A DNA stretch of 36,541 nucleotides, taken from positions 1 through 36,541 of the forward strand of contig LUJN01000021.1 in assembly GCA_001689445.1 (NCBI GenBank), read 5' to 3'. The position numbers and the translations under genes were made by a program. This DNA is from Bacteroidales bacterium M3. GTDB lineage: Bacteria; Bacteroidota; Bacteroidia; Bacteroidales; Muribaculaceae. Below, piece after piece: positions 1 to 6,520 of the stretch. The notes under the pieces were generated by a model. That model saw nothing but the letters and a program-made list of their open reading frames with translations, made no database searches and was not told the DNA's origin. Every line of letters starts with the position of its first letter. The first letter of the stretch is position 1.

Positions 1-1
1 T

Positions 2-433
2 TTCATCACCCCAAATGTCCACCCCGCCGTAACTCCAGATGATATGATTTCTTATCATCAGCAATACATTGACGGACATAACTCTGTTGCTCTGACTATG
101 GTTGACGGTGAAGAGATTGTCGGGTATATTACTCTACGCACTCCGGCAGATGATTCTTCTGAACAACGCTTGGGATTTGTTATTGTTGATGATTCAAAGC
201 GTGGCAAAGGATTGGGGAAAGCCCTTGTCTGTATGGCGGTCGATTATGCTTTCTCCAAATTAGATGCTAAAAAAGTATCATTGGGCGTGTTTGAAAACAA
301 TCCGGCAGCTATCCGATGCTATGAATCGATTGGATTCCATCGTGTTGTCAGGCAAGAGACAGAGAGTTATGATTGTCTTGGCGAAACATGGAATTGTATT
401 GAAATGGAATTATTAGAAAGAAAATCAAGATGA
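2..433 (+). CDS. GNAT family N-acetyltransferase, 5' end cut by window edge
   Basis: The reading frame is open back to base 2 without a stop, and the residues before the first internal Met (ATG at 44) look like continuing protein, so the gene very likely begins left of the window. The visible part is about 143 residues. It contains the acetyl-CoA pyrophosphate-binding loop RGKGLGKAL of the Gcn5-related acetyltransferase fold, and the late motif NNPAAIRCYESIGFHRV, which is typical of the fourth GNAT motif. GNAT enzymes move an acetyl group from acetyl-CoA to an amine; the substrate cannot be told here. The stop overlaps the next start by four bases (ATGA), which suggests translational coupling with the membrane protein downstream. 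Codon use is AT-richer than in the urease region. Confidence 0.85.
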   Translation, partial: FITPNVHPAVTPDDMISYHQQYIDGHNSVALTMVDGEEIVGYITLRTPADDSSEQRLGFVIVDDSKRGKGLGKALVCMAVDYAFSKLDAKKVSLGVFENNPAAIRCYESIGFHRVVRQETESYDCLGETWNCIEMELLERKSR

Positions 434-783
434 TTACTTATAATAAACAATTAATAATTTGGCTGTCAGCTACTGTCGTAGTGATGTTCGCATTGCCGTT
501 TGCAGTTGCAAAACTTGCTTCTGAATGTTCAGGTATGGCATTGTGTATGGTGCTGTTCTTTATCATCAATCCAACCTACTCAGCAATACTTGGTTTCAAC
601 AGCGGCAAAGACATCCGTCGGATGTGGAGTCTTTCGTTAGTGTCCTCAATCGCTTTTATCGCCGGGACATGGCTGTTCTTTGACATCAAAGAGGTCTGGT
701 TTTTGGTATATGCCGCAATTTATCTCGCATTAGGTTGGATTGTAATGTTCATAAGAAAAGCCTACCTGAAACGAGTAGGCTGA
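430..783 (+). CDS. Small four-helix membrane protein, function unknown
   Basis: A 117-residue protein with four predicted hydrophobic segments, at about residues 8-28, 36-55, 66-84 and 90-109, and a basic C-terminal tail (RKAYLKR). I do not recognise a family. It starts inside the stop codon of the GNAT gene (ATGA overlap at 430-433), so the two are probably co-translated and may act together, but no function can be inferred. Its last seven codons contain the stem of a hairpin that appears to end transcription of the convergent radical SAM gene. Confidence 0.7.
   Translation: MITYNKQLIIWLSATVVVMFALPFAVAKLASECSGMALCMVLFFIINPTYSAILGFNSGKDIRRMWSLSLVSSIAFIAGTWLFFDIKEVWFLVYAAIYLALGWIVMFIRKAYLKRVG
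751..781 (-). terminator. Intrinsic terminator of the radical SAM gene
   Basis: Read on the minus strand, a perfect 7-bp stem (AGCCTAC/GTAGGCT at 759-765 and 775-781) with a 9-nt loop is followed by TTTTCTTAT. It lies just past the stop of the minus-strand radical SAM gene at 803 and inside the coding end of the opposing plus-strand membrane-protein gene. Confidence 0.5.
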
Positions 784-802
784 AAGACGGGATCAGAGTC
801 TG

Positions 803-1696
803 TCACAGATGCCATATTCTGTCGCGGTAGGCTTTCAGTCCCTTCTCAGGGAAGGATGCGATAGCCTTGTCAAATTCGGTGAGGATGGGCGCCTTGTCAT
901 TCGGCAATGCTCCGGTTATCGGTACGGTGTTGGAAACATGGTGACCGAGTAAGTTGGTTTTTATGGTCAGCCACTCTATAAGTGTCCGCATTTCTACAAG
1001 ACGCTCAATCTCCGGTTCTTCTTCGTATGTTCCGTTAATCACATCCTGATATAGTTGTGATTCCGGGAATATTGTCAGCGATACAATGTTGATGATGCAG
1101 GGGTGAAGCCGGTTCAAAATATCTGCGGTCGCTGTTGCACTTGCCACGCCGTTGCCTTTTCCTCCAAGTCCATTGAGGTAGAACACATTGTAGCGTATTC
1201 CCGCCTCATCGAGTTTTGATAACTGTTCAAGAATGTCGGAGGCATGGTATCCTTTATTCATCCGGTTAAGTGTCGGGTCATGGGCTGTCTCGATGCCGAT
1301 ATTGATACTGTCGAGTTTAAGGTGGTGTAGGTTCTTCAATTCCTCCACCGATTTAGGCGTTATGTCGGTCACACGGGCAAACATTCCGAAAGATGCCATG
1401 TGAGGCAGATACTTGCGGAGCAACAATGCCACATCCATCAGCTTGTTGTAGCTCAATGCGAATGGATTAGCGCCGGTAAGATAGACTCGTCGGGCGCGTG
1501 GCTGCCATTGGCGTATAACTTTCAGATCCTCTTCAACCTCTGACAGTGGAGACATACGAAACGGGGTACCGTGATAGAGGCTGCAAAACTTGCATTTGTG
1601 CCATGTGCAACCGGAGGTCAGTTGCAGGAGCTGCGAATTGGCTTCGTATGGCGGTCGCCAGACCTGCCCGGTGAAATGGAGTTGCGGATATATCAT
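803..1696 (-). CDS. Radical SAM protein with CX4CX2C cluster motif
   Basis: About 297 residues. Near the N-terminus, SGCTWHKCKFCSLY carries three cysteines spaced CX4CX2C. This is one residue longer than the canonical CX3CX2C radical SAM motif, but it is a spacing I recall from a subgroup of uncharacterised radical SAM proteins often mis-named coproporphyrinogen oxidase. Further radical SAM features are LTGANPFALS after strand 2 and SINIGIETAHD (the GxIxxS/GxE region). The frame can be extended to a TTG at 1729, but the -10 box TAATTTTG overlaps that codon, so I start at the ATG at 1696. The enzyme should cleave S-adenosylmethionine with a [4Fe-4S] cluster; the substrate is unknown. It is transcribed divergently from an HxlR regulator that probably controls it. 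Confidence 0.85.
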   Translation of the reverse strand: MIYPQLHFTGQVWRPPYEANSQLLQLTSGCTWHKCKFCSLYHGTPFRMSPLSEVEEDLKVIRQWQPRARRVYLTGANPFALSYNKLMDVALLLRKYLPHMASFGMFARVTDITPKSVEELKNLHHLKLDSINIGIETAHDPTLNRMNKGYHASDILEQLSKLDEAGIRYNVFYLNGLGGKGNGVASATATADILNRLHPCIINIVSLTIFPESQLYQDVINGTYEEEPEIERLVEMRTLIEWLTIKTNLLGHHVSNTVPITGALPNDKAPILTEFDKAIASFPEKGLKAYRDRIWHL

Positions 1697-1726
1697 ATCT
1701 CGATTATTTTCGTTAATTTTACAGCG

Positions 1727-1758
1727 CAAAATTAGGTGAGAATCAGCGGTAAAGCAAT
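1727..1758 (-). promoter_or_regulatory. Promoter of the radical SAM gene
   Basis: On the minus strand, ATTG (1758-1755) is followed after exactly 20 bases by TAATTTTG (1734-1727). This matches the Bacteroidales primary-sigma consensus TTTG-N19-21-TAnnTTTG with one mismatch in the -33 box. It would give a leader of about 20-25 nt before the ATG at 1696. Confidence 0.6.
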
Positions 1759-1766
1759 AACTTACC

Positions 1767-1813
1767 GATTGGTTTGACCCTTACCGAAAAGTTAGTTTTG
1801 CATAAAACCAATC
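1767..1813. promoter_or_regulatory. HxlR promoter with candidate HxlR operator
   Basis: A perfect 9-bp inverted repeat, GATTGGTTT (1767-1775) and AAACCAATC (1805-1813), brackets the -10 box TAGTTTTG (1793-1800) of the HxlR gene. ATTG at 1768-1771 lies 21 bases before that box and serves as -33. In addition CTTACCGA occurs twice in direct orientation, at 1761-1768 and 1780-1787, 19 bases apart. HxlR proteins are dimers that bind such dyads in the divergent intergenic region, so this is the obvious autoregulatory operator; binding itself is inferred. Confidence 0.55.
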
Positions 1814-1831
1814 AGTTCCCACATCGAGAAA

Positions 1832-2188
1832 ATGGCAAAAAAATTGGACTACGAATATTGCAAGGCCGCTCCCATGCTTGAATGGATGGGCAACAAATGG
1901 GCTTTGGTGGTGCTTCTGAAAATTTCGGAGAATGAGCCTGTGCGGTTCAACGAACTTTACAGAGCAATCCCGTCTATATCAGAAAAAGTCCTCTCCCAAG
2001 TTCTGCGACAACTATACACCGACGGGATTCTTGACCGTCAGCTTTATACCGATGTACCTCCGAGGGTCGATTATTCGGTCTCTGATTTTGGCAAGACGCT
2101 GTTGCCACTTGTCCAAAACCTTATAGATTGGGGTCGAGAGAACTTCGACACGATAATAAAACATAGACAAGACCGAGAAACGAGATAA
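1832..2188 (+). CDS. HxlR family winged-helix transcriptional regulator
   Basis: 118 residues, the normal length for HxlR/MarR-like single-domain regulators. The family signature is visible as an N-terminal Cys10 followed by MLEWMGNKWALVVL, corresponding to the CPVE..LxxIGGKW..LIL start of other members. The winged helix follows: FNELYRAIPSISEKVLSQVLRQL is the recognition helix region and YSVSDFGKTLLP the wing. In several family members the N-terminal Cys senses electrophiles or oxidants; Cys10 could do so here, but this is not shown. It is divergent from the radical SAM gene with a dyad between them, which suggests it controls that gene and itself. Confidence 0.9.
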   Translation: MAKKLDYEYCKAAPMLEWMGNKWALVVLLKISENEPVRFNELYRAIPSISEKVLSQVLRQLYTDGILDRQLYTDVPPRVDYSVSDFGKTLLPLVQNLIDWGRENFDTIIKHRQDRETR

Positions 2189-2193
2189 TACTT

Positions 2194-2229
2194 AATCCAC
2201 TGAAAGAAGCGATTTTCTCTCGGTGGATT
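2194..2229 (+). terminator. Hairpin after the HxlR gene
   Basis: AATCCAC (2194-2200) pairs with GTGGATT (2223-2229), extended inward by a G-U and two further pairs. It starts six bases after the HxlR stop. There is no clean U-run after it, so it may be a weak terminator or a 3' stabiliser. Confidence 0.35.
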
Positions 2230-2335
2230 ATTGGTTAGTGAAGCTTTGGGCTTTTTCTGCGCTGTTTGGCCTGTCGCTCGTTACGGTCGCGGTGCAAGGC
2301 TGCTACAACGTATTCTTATAATTTGTATGAGGGGC

Positions 2336-3550
2336 TTAATTCGCCTGTAGGTCGGCGATAAACAGGTCTATGGTCTCACGTGTGACATGTTGCATCACCA
2401 CTACGTGCGACAGGTTGCCGCCAAATCGCTCGTCAAAACTGTTGGCCAGATTGTATTTGGCCACAAGCTCATCGGCCGGACGGCGGAAAAATACCGTGTT
2501 GCTGTAGGTGTTGTTCCAGCAAGGCCAGCCGATGCGTTGGAGTTCCGACATCAGATACCGGGTGTTGTCCATCATTTTTCGGGCCTGTGCAGTCCATCCT
2601 TCGGTGCCTACGGTTTTCATCAGCCACCAGAATTTCAGCGGGTCGGTACCTGAGCGGGAGCAGCTTATCATGCGCATGTTGGCATTGAGGTATGGCACGT
2701 CAAATGAGTTCTGGTTGTCATAGATGTTTTTGGTCGTTATAAACAGGCCGCAGGGGCTGTCTATTCCGAAAAACTTATGGCCGCTGATGGAGATTGATTC
2801 AAAATTCATCTGTCGACGGTTGACAAGGTCGTTATACTGAGTGAACGGCAGGTAGCCGCCGAAAAGGGCAGCGTCGACATGGCGGTATACCATTATCTCG
2901 GGATGGCGGTCGAAAACCGCCTGAATGGCCTTCTGGTCATCTATCGCCCCCTTGAATGTAGAGCCCATGGCATAGATAATCAGCGCGGGACGGGTAGTAT
3001 CGAGCGACTTTTCAAGTTCCTCCGGTATCATTTGCCCCATGTCGTTGCTCTTTACGAGTCTTACATCGAGATGCTGCACGTCGCAAAGACGATAGTTGCT
3101 GTAATGTGCCTCGTCCGAGACATAGACCACGGGCATTTTCCCGGTCTTGTTTTTGAGATAGTTCACGCCGTAGTATATGCCGTGGTTGTTGCCGTCGGTT
3201 CCGCTCATGGTGACGATTCCCCAAAGGTCGTTGACATCGAAGCCATACAAGGGGGCGAAAAACTCTATGACATCACGTTCAAATTTTGCGGATGACAGAG
3301 CGCCGCTTTCGGCGAATGGATCGCCGGCGTTGTTTATCAATACATTTTCCAGGTTATTGGCGGTGTACCACCGGTAGAATCCATCGAGTTTACCGTCATA
3401 ATTGCCGGGATAGCCTAAGGCGAAAGGACGGTCGGCCAGGCATTGGCCGGCCCATTCGTCAAGCTCCGGGAACCCGGAGGATACATTGGTCTGTGCAGCG
3501 GTTAAAGACCAGCATAACACGGCTGCAAGAGAAAGGATTATCTGTTTCAC
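2336..3550 (-). CDS. Group II PLP decarboxylase, histidine decarboxylase-like, with signal peptide
   Basis: A 404-residue member of the fold-type I, group II pyridoxal-phosphate decarboxylases. The PLP lysine is in SISGHKFFG (Lys259) and the pyridine-ring aspartate in HVDAALFGG (Asp226). MSGTDGNNHGIYYG, SDEAHYSNY and GSTFKGAIDD match, from memory, the Gram-negative PLP-dependent histidine decarboxylases (about 378 residues) better than glutamate or aromatic decarboxylases. Residues 1-19 form a clear Sec signal: Lys2, a hydrophobic core, and TAA before Gln20. The start is GTG at 3550. The mature enzyme would be periplasmic or exported, which is unusual for a PLP enzyme. The likely reaction is L-histidine to histamine plus CO2, but another amino acid substrate is possible. 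It is divergent from the zinc-ribbon/PNPOx gene. Confidence 0.8.
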   Translation of the reverse strand: MKQIILSLAAVLCWSLTAAQTNVSSGFPELDEWAGQCLADRPFALGYPGNYDGKLDGFYRWYTANNLENVLINNAGDPFAESGALSSAKFERDVIEFFAPLYGFDVNDLWGIVTMSGTDGNNHGIYYGVNYLKNKTGKMPVVYVSDEAHYSNYRLCDVQHLDVRLVKSNDMGQMIPEELEKSLDTTRPALIIYAMGSTFKGAIDDQKAIQAVFDRHPEIMVYRHVDAALFGGYLPFTQYNDLVNRRQMNFESISISGHKFFGIDSPCGLFITTKNIYDNQNSFDVPYLNANMRMISCSRSGTDPLKFWWLMKTVGTEGWTAQARKMMDNTRYLMSELQRIGWPCWNNTYSNTVFFRRPADELVAKYNLANSFDERFGGNLSHVVVMQHVTRETIDLFIADLQAN

Positions 3551-3640
3551 GATAGCAAAATTATATATTCAAGCTAACCGGCTGTCGATAATTGGCCGAT
3601 ACATGGTATTGTTGTGCGGTATCGACGCGTGTTGATAAGG

Positions 3641-3648
3641 CAAAGTTA
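3641..3648 (-). promoter_or_regulatory. -10 box upstream of the decarboxylase
   Basis: Minus-strand TAACTTTG matches TAnnTTTG and would give a leader of about 85 nt. A second match, TAATTTTG, at 3563-3556 lies only five bases before the GTG start and would make the mRNA leaderless. No convincing -33 box accompanies either, so which one is used is open. Confidence 0.35.
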
Positions 3649-3678
3649 CGAAAAAGTCCGCAAAAAATGTATGGCGCC

Positions 3679-3709
3679 TCTGCGACTGCCTGATTTTTCT
3701 GTATATTTG
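3679..3709 (+). promoter_or_regulatory. Promoter of the zinc-ribbon/PNPOx gene
   Basis: TCTG (3679-3682), then 19 bases, then TATATTTG (3702-3709), a good match to TTTG-N19-21-TAnnTTTG. The expected start of transcription leaves a short leader before the ATG at 3735. Confidence 0.5.
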
Positions 3710-3734
3710 TGGAAGAATCTCAAAACGGACAAGC

Positions 3735-4421
3735 ATGGGAATGAAATTTTGTCAGAGTTGCGGCATGCCGCTTACCGACGATAACAGAGGAACGGATGTC
3801 GATGGCACGCCAAATGAGGATTACTGCATCTATTGCTACAAGGATGGCAAGTTCACGCAGGATATGACAATGGAGCAGATGATTGACCACTGCGCTCAGT
3901 TTACCGATGAGATAAACAGGCAGTCAGGCCAAAACTTGACACAGGAACAGGCGAAAGAAATGATGCGCCAGTTCTTTCCACAACTCAAACGATGGAGGTC
4001 GAGCGGTAAAAAATCGCTGATCGAAAGGGCCGTGGATTTGTTGGGTCAATGCAAGGAGGTCACTATAGCTTCAATCAATGCCGACGGTTTTCCCCGACCG
4101 GTGCCTATGGCAAAGGGTCGCACCGCAGGGTGCAATGAGGTGTGGATGGCGACAGGTGCGGATTCAGAGAAAGTCGCTGACTTCAAAAATAATCCCAAGG
4201 CCGGTCTGTGCTATTCTCACAACGGTGCAAGCGTGGCATTGCGCGGGACTGTAGAGGTAGTCACCGATGATCAGATGCGCACAAAGATGTGGCAAGACTG
4301 GTATATCAACCATTTCCACGGCGGTCCTTCTGACCCCAATTATGTGCTGCTCCACTTTATCGGCACGGAAGCTACCATATGGATAGACAATGAATTTGCC
4401 CACGAAAAACTTTGCAAATAG
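3735..4421 (+). CDS. Zinc-ribbon fused to pyridoxamine 5'-phosphate oxidase-fold protein
   Basis: 228 residues in two parts. Residues 1-90 begin with a four-cysteine zinc-ribbon (FCQSCGMPL and YCIYCYKDG), followed by a helical linker typical of putative zinc-ribbon proteins (MTMEQMIDHC). Residues from about 95 onward are a split-barrel flavin-binding fold: VTIASINADGFPRPVPM, VWMATGADSEKVADFKNNPKAG and VALRGTVEVVTDD are typical of the PNPOx-like general-stress subfamily. The second half may bind FMN or F420-like flavins or haem; true pyridoxamine phosphate oxidase activity cannot be assumed. Two in-frame ATGs (3735 and 3741) are possible starts. It stands alone, divergent from a PLP-dependent enzyme. 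Confidence 0.8.
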   Translation: MGMKFCQSCGMPLTDDNRGTDVDGTPNEDYCIYCYKDGKFTQDMTMEQMIDHCAQFTDEINRQSGQNLTQEQAKEMMRQFFPQLKRWRSSGKKSLIERAVDLLGQCKEVTIASINADGFPRPVPMAKGRTAGCNEVWMATGADSEKVADFKNNPKAGLCYSHNGASVALRGTVEVVTDDQMRTKMWQDWYINHFHGGPSDPNYVLLHFIGTEATIWIDNEFAHEKLCK

Positions 4422-4434
4422 AACATCAGACATA

Positions 4435-4515
4435 ATTAGCAACGAAATCTTCTATATACTCTTGCCGGATTATGCCGCACATGCTCATGTTGAATTTGTT
4501 TGTTGTCGAAAATAA
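4435..4515 (+). pseudogene. Decayed 5' fragment of a DJ-1/PfpI gene
   Basis: Translated from 4435, this stretch reads ISNEIFYILLPDYAAHAH, nearly identical to the first 16 residues (MSNEILYILLPDYAAH) of the intact DJ-1/PfpI protein starting at 6581. The start codon has become ATT and the similarity stops after about 48 bases; the frame then closes at TAA 4513-4515. It is the remnant of a second copy, lost by deletion or left by a recombination event, and it now forms the leader of the YciI gene. Confidence 0.65.
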
Positions 4516-4524
4516 GAAACGACT

Positions 4525-4815
4525 ATGTTTATAGCAATGCTTACATATAAAAAGCCGTTGAGCGAGGTTGACCGATTTCTTGCCGCGCACCGTGAATATC
4601 TCGCAAGGCACTATGCCGCCGGAGACTTTATCGCGTCCGGTCCACAGACGCCGCGTGTCGGTGGCGTGATAATGATGAAGGCCGATAGCCGTGAAGCGGT
4701 TGATGCTATCATTGCCGAAGATCCGTTTTATGTCAACGGCATCGCTGATTATCAGATTGTTGAGTTTACTCCGACAATGTTTGTGGAGGACGGTTTGCAA
4801 CCGTTTTTGTTATGA
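4525..4815 (+). CDS. YciI family protein
   Basis: A 96-residue single-domain protein of the YCII (dimeric alpha/beta barrel) family. It begins MFIAMLTYKKPLSEVDRFLAAHREYL and carries the characteristic GDFIASGPQTPRVGGVIMMKADSREAVDAIIAEDPFYVNGIADYQIVEF, with the His22 and the late Asp that the family uses in a putative active site. Length is normal (about 90-100). The biochemical role is unclear for most members; some act on small organic substrates. It overlaps the downstream GNAT gene by four bases (ATGA at 4812-4815), so the two are probably translated together. The upstream leader is the DJ-1 remnant. Confidence 0.88.
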   Translation: MFIAMLTYKKPLSEVDRFLAAHREYLARHYAAGDFIASGPQTPRVGGVIMMKADSREAVDAIIAEDPFYVNGIADYQIVEFTPTMFVEDGLQPFLL

Positions 4816-5848
4816 TTGAGACCGATAGGCTTATTCTGCGTCCTTGGCGAAAAGATGACATACTTCCATTCGCTGAAATCAATAGGGATGAGGAGGTTAT
4901 GGAATATTTCCCCAAATCTCTTTCGCTGGAAGAGACGGAGCAGTTTTACCGTCGTATAGTCGCCGAACATGACGTTTATGGCTACGTCTTTATGCGGTGG
5001 AGACCAAAGAGGATGGCCGCTTTATCAGCTACGTCGGATTCCATCATTTTGATTTTGATGCGCCGTTTTCCCCCGGCGTTGAAATTGGCTGGAGGCTCGC
5101 GAGAGAGTATTGGGATAAAGGTTATGCCACGGAAGCGGCAAAAGCCTGCCTTAATTATGCGCGAAAGTGTGGGTTATTTAATGAGGTTTACTCCTTTACG
5201 GCTGTCTGCAACAATCGCTCGGAGCGCGTGATGCAGAAAATCGGGATGGAGCACCAGGGCTTTTTCCTGCATCCTGCGTTGCCGGAGGGGGACAGGCTGC
5301 AGCGACACGTGTTGTACCGGCTTGATTTCCGTAATCCCATAATCCAGTCTGACAGGATTGCCTTGCGCCATTGGCGGATGGAGGATGCGGAAGCCCTCTA
5401 CAGATACGCTTCGGATGAAAGGGTGAGCGGGCTTGCCCTTTGGCCTCGCCATGAATCGGTAGAGATGAGCCGTGAGGTGATAGAGAAGGTCTTTATCCCA
5501 AATCCTCATGCATTTGCCATCGTCCTTAAAGAGTCAAACGAGGCGGTGGGCTGCATCGGCCTTGTCCCGGAAGGCGACGAGCATCATGCCACGGCTATAA
5601 ACGAGCGTGAAGTCGGATATTGGATTGGCCGTCCATGTTGGGGAATTGGGCTGACGACCGAGGCTCTCAAAATGCTGATAGGATATTGCCGCGATACGTT
5701 GCGCCTTGATTCTCTGATGCTCACCACCGACGCCAATAATGTCGCCTCTCAGCGCGTGGCCTGTAAATGCGGCTTCCGGTTTGTCGGCGACTATGAATAT
5801 GACGGAATTTCCAGTAAAGCCTATCGGTTGCCCTTGAACGGGTTATAG
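4812..5848 (+). pseudogene. Tandem double-GNAT acetyltransferase, broken by a one-base frameshift
   Basis: Two adjoining reading frames make up one protein of about 345 residues with two RimJ-like GNAT domains. The first frame (from ATG 4812) begins with the classic ETDRLILRPWRKDD and runs to YGYVF near 4991. The family sequence continues at once in the next frame with AVETKEDGRFISYVGFHHF. Adding one T to the TTT run at 4989-4991 would give YGYVFYAVETKEDGRF without loss, so a single-T deletion is the simplest explanation. Domain 1 keeps GWRLAREYWDKGYATEA as its CoA loop, and domain 2 starts near 5341 with QSDRIALRHWRMEDAEAL. The break may be genuine, phase-variable or a read error. It is coupled to the YciI stop by ATGA. 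Confidence 0.7.
4997..5848 (+). CDS. Surviving frame of the double-GNAT gene (second GNAT domain intact)
   Basis: From a possible GTG at 4997 this frame encodes 283 residues: the C-terminal two thirds of GNAT domain 1 and all of domain 2. The second domain has the complete order of motifs, DRIALRHWRMEDAEALYRY, then AVGCIGLVP, EREVGYWIGRPCWGIGLTTEAL (the acetyl-CoA loop) and NNVASQRVACKCGFRFVGDY. It could therefore still be active if translated. No good ribosome-binding site is seen for the GTG, so expression as a separate protein is doubtful; it is listed because an annotation pipeline may report it alone. Confidence 0.5.
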   Translation: METKEDGRFISYVGFHHFDFDAPFSPGVEIGWRLAREYWDKGYATEAAKACLNYARKCGLFNEVYSFTAVCNNRSERVMQKIGMEHQGFFLHPALPEGDRLQRHVLYRLDFRNPIIQSDRIALRHWRMEDAEALYRYASDERVSGLALWPRHESVEMSREVIEKVFIPNPHAFAIVLKESNEAVGCIGLVPEGDEHHATAINEREVGYWIGRPCWGIGLTTEALKMLIGYCRDTLRLDSLMLTTDANNVASQRVACKCGFRFVGDYEYDGISSKAYRLPLNGL

Positions 5849-5876
5849 GATATGGAACGATGATATTTGATTGCAT

Positions 5877-6437
5877 ATGGGAAAATCGCTTGAGGAGATG
5901 ACATTGGAGGAACTGTGGGAATTATTTCCCGTTGTGCTTGTTCCGCACCGACCGCAGTGGCTGGAATGGGCCGGGGACGAGATTAAGTCATTGTCTGAAT
6001 TGCTACGGGACTATACACCGGTCATAACCCATATAGGCAGCACGGCAATAGCAGGGATTCAGGCTAAGCCGATTGTAGATATCCTTGTGGAGATATCGCC
6101 CGATGCCGACTGGCGGCATGCAAGGGCTGTCATGGAGGGGAGCGGGTATATCTGCATGTCGGTATCCGGCTACCGCATGAGTTTCAACAAGGGCTATACG
6201 CCTGAAGGGTATGCCGAGAGGGTGTTCCACGTTCATATACATGTCGTTGGTGATAATGACGAGATTCTTTTCCGCGATTGGCTCAATGCCCATCCGGCAG
6301 TGGCCCGTGAATATGAGGCGTTGAAACTAAGCCTCTTACCACGCTATAGCAACGACCGTGACGGCTACACTGCCGCCAAGACGGAATTTGTCAATAAGAT
6401 AATGGCTTTGGCCCGTATTTTTCGTATCTCTGGCTAA
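5877..6437 (+). CDS. GrpB family (UPF0157) nucleotidyltransferase-fold protein
   Basis: About 186 residues. The family core is plain: VVLVPHRPQWLEWAGDEI, then THIGSTAIAGIQAKPIVDILVEI, the GS...D.D-like signature of the nucleotidyltransferase fold, then FHVHIHVVGDNDEILFRDWLNAHP and the end motif YTAAKTEFVNKIM. GrpB proteins are widespread and largely uncharacterised; some are fused to dephospho-CoA kinase. A TTG six bases upstream could also serve as start, but ATG at 5877 is preferred. It follows the double-GNAT gene by 28 bases on the same strand, probably in one transcript with YciI, and a terminator hairpin follows it. Confidence 0.88.
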   Translation: MGKSLEEMTLEELWELFPVVLVPHRPQWLEWAGDEIKSLSELLRDYTPVITHIGSTAIAGIQAKPIVDILVEISPDADWRHARAVMEGSGYICMSVSGYRMSFNKGYTPEGYAERVFHVHIHVVGDNDEILFRDWLNAHPAVAREYEALKLSLLPRYSNDRDGYTAAKTEFVNKIMALARIFRISG

Positions 6438-6457
6438 AGCCTTAGATACTCCCGCTC

Positions 6458-6488
6458 AGCAAAAAATCGAGCAAGTTCGTTTTTTGCT
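6458..6488 (+). terminator. Terminator after grpB
   Basis: AGCAAAAAA(T)CGA pairs with TTCGTTTTTTGCT around a short GCAAG loop, with one bulged T. The stem itself contains the A-run and T-run of a bidirectional intrinsic terminator. It separates the YciI-GNAT-GrpB group from the DJ-1/PfpI gene. Confidence 0.55.
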
Positions 6489-6501
6489 CTCAACTTATGC
6501 G

Positions 6502-6509
6502 TATCTTTG
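6502..6509 (+). promoter_or_regulatory. -10 box of the DJ-1/PfpI gene
   Basis: TATCTTTG is an exact TAnnTTTG match. The -33 region is not convincing because it overlaps the terminator arm. Transcription from here gives a leader of about 65 nt. Confidence 0.5.
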
Positions 6510-6520
6510 TAGGGTAAATC

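Noticed and set aside
2236..2335. A coding or RNA gene between the HxlR gene and the decarboxylase
   Set aside because: The stretch is short, lies between convergent genes and shows no frame, promoter or stable fold beyond the hairpin at 2194-2229.
4985..5000. Programmed -1 frameshifting in the double-GNAT gene
   Set aside because: There is no X-XXY-YYZ slippery heptamer in the zero frame (GTC TTT ATG) and no obvious downstream stem; a deleted T explains the data more simply.
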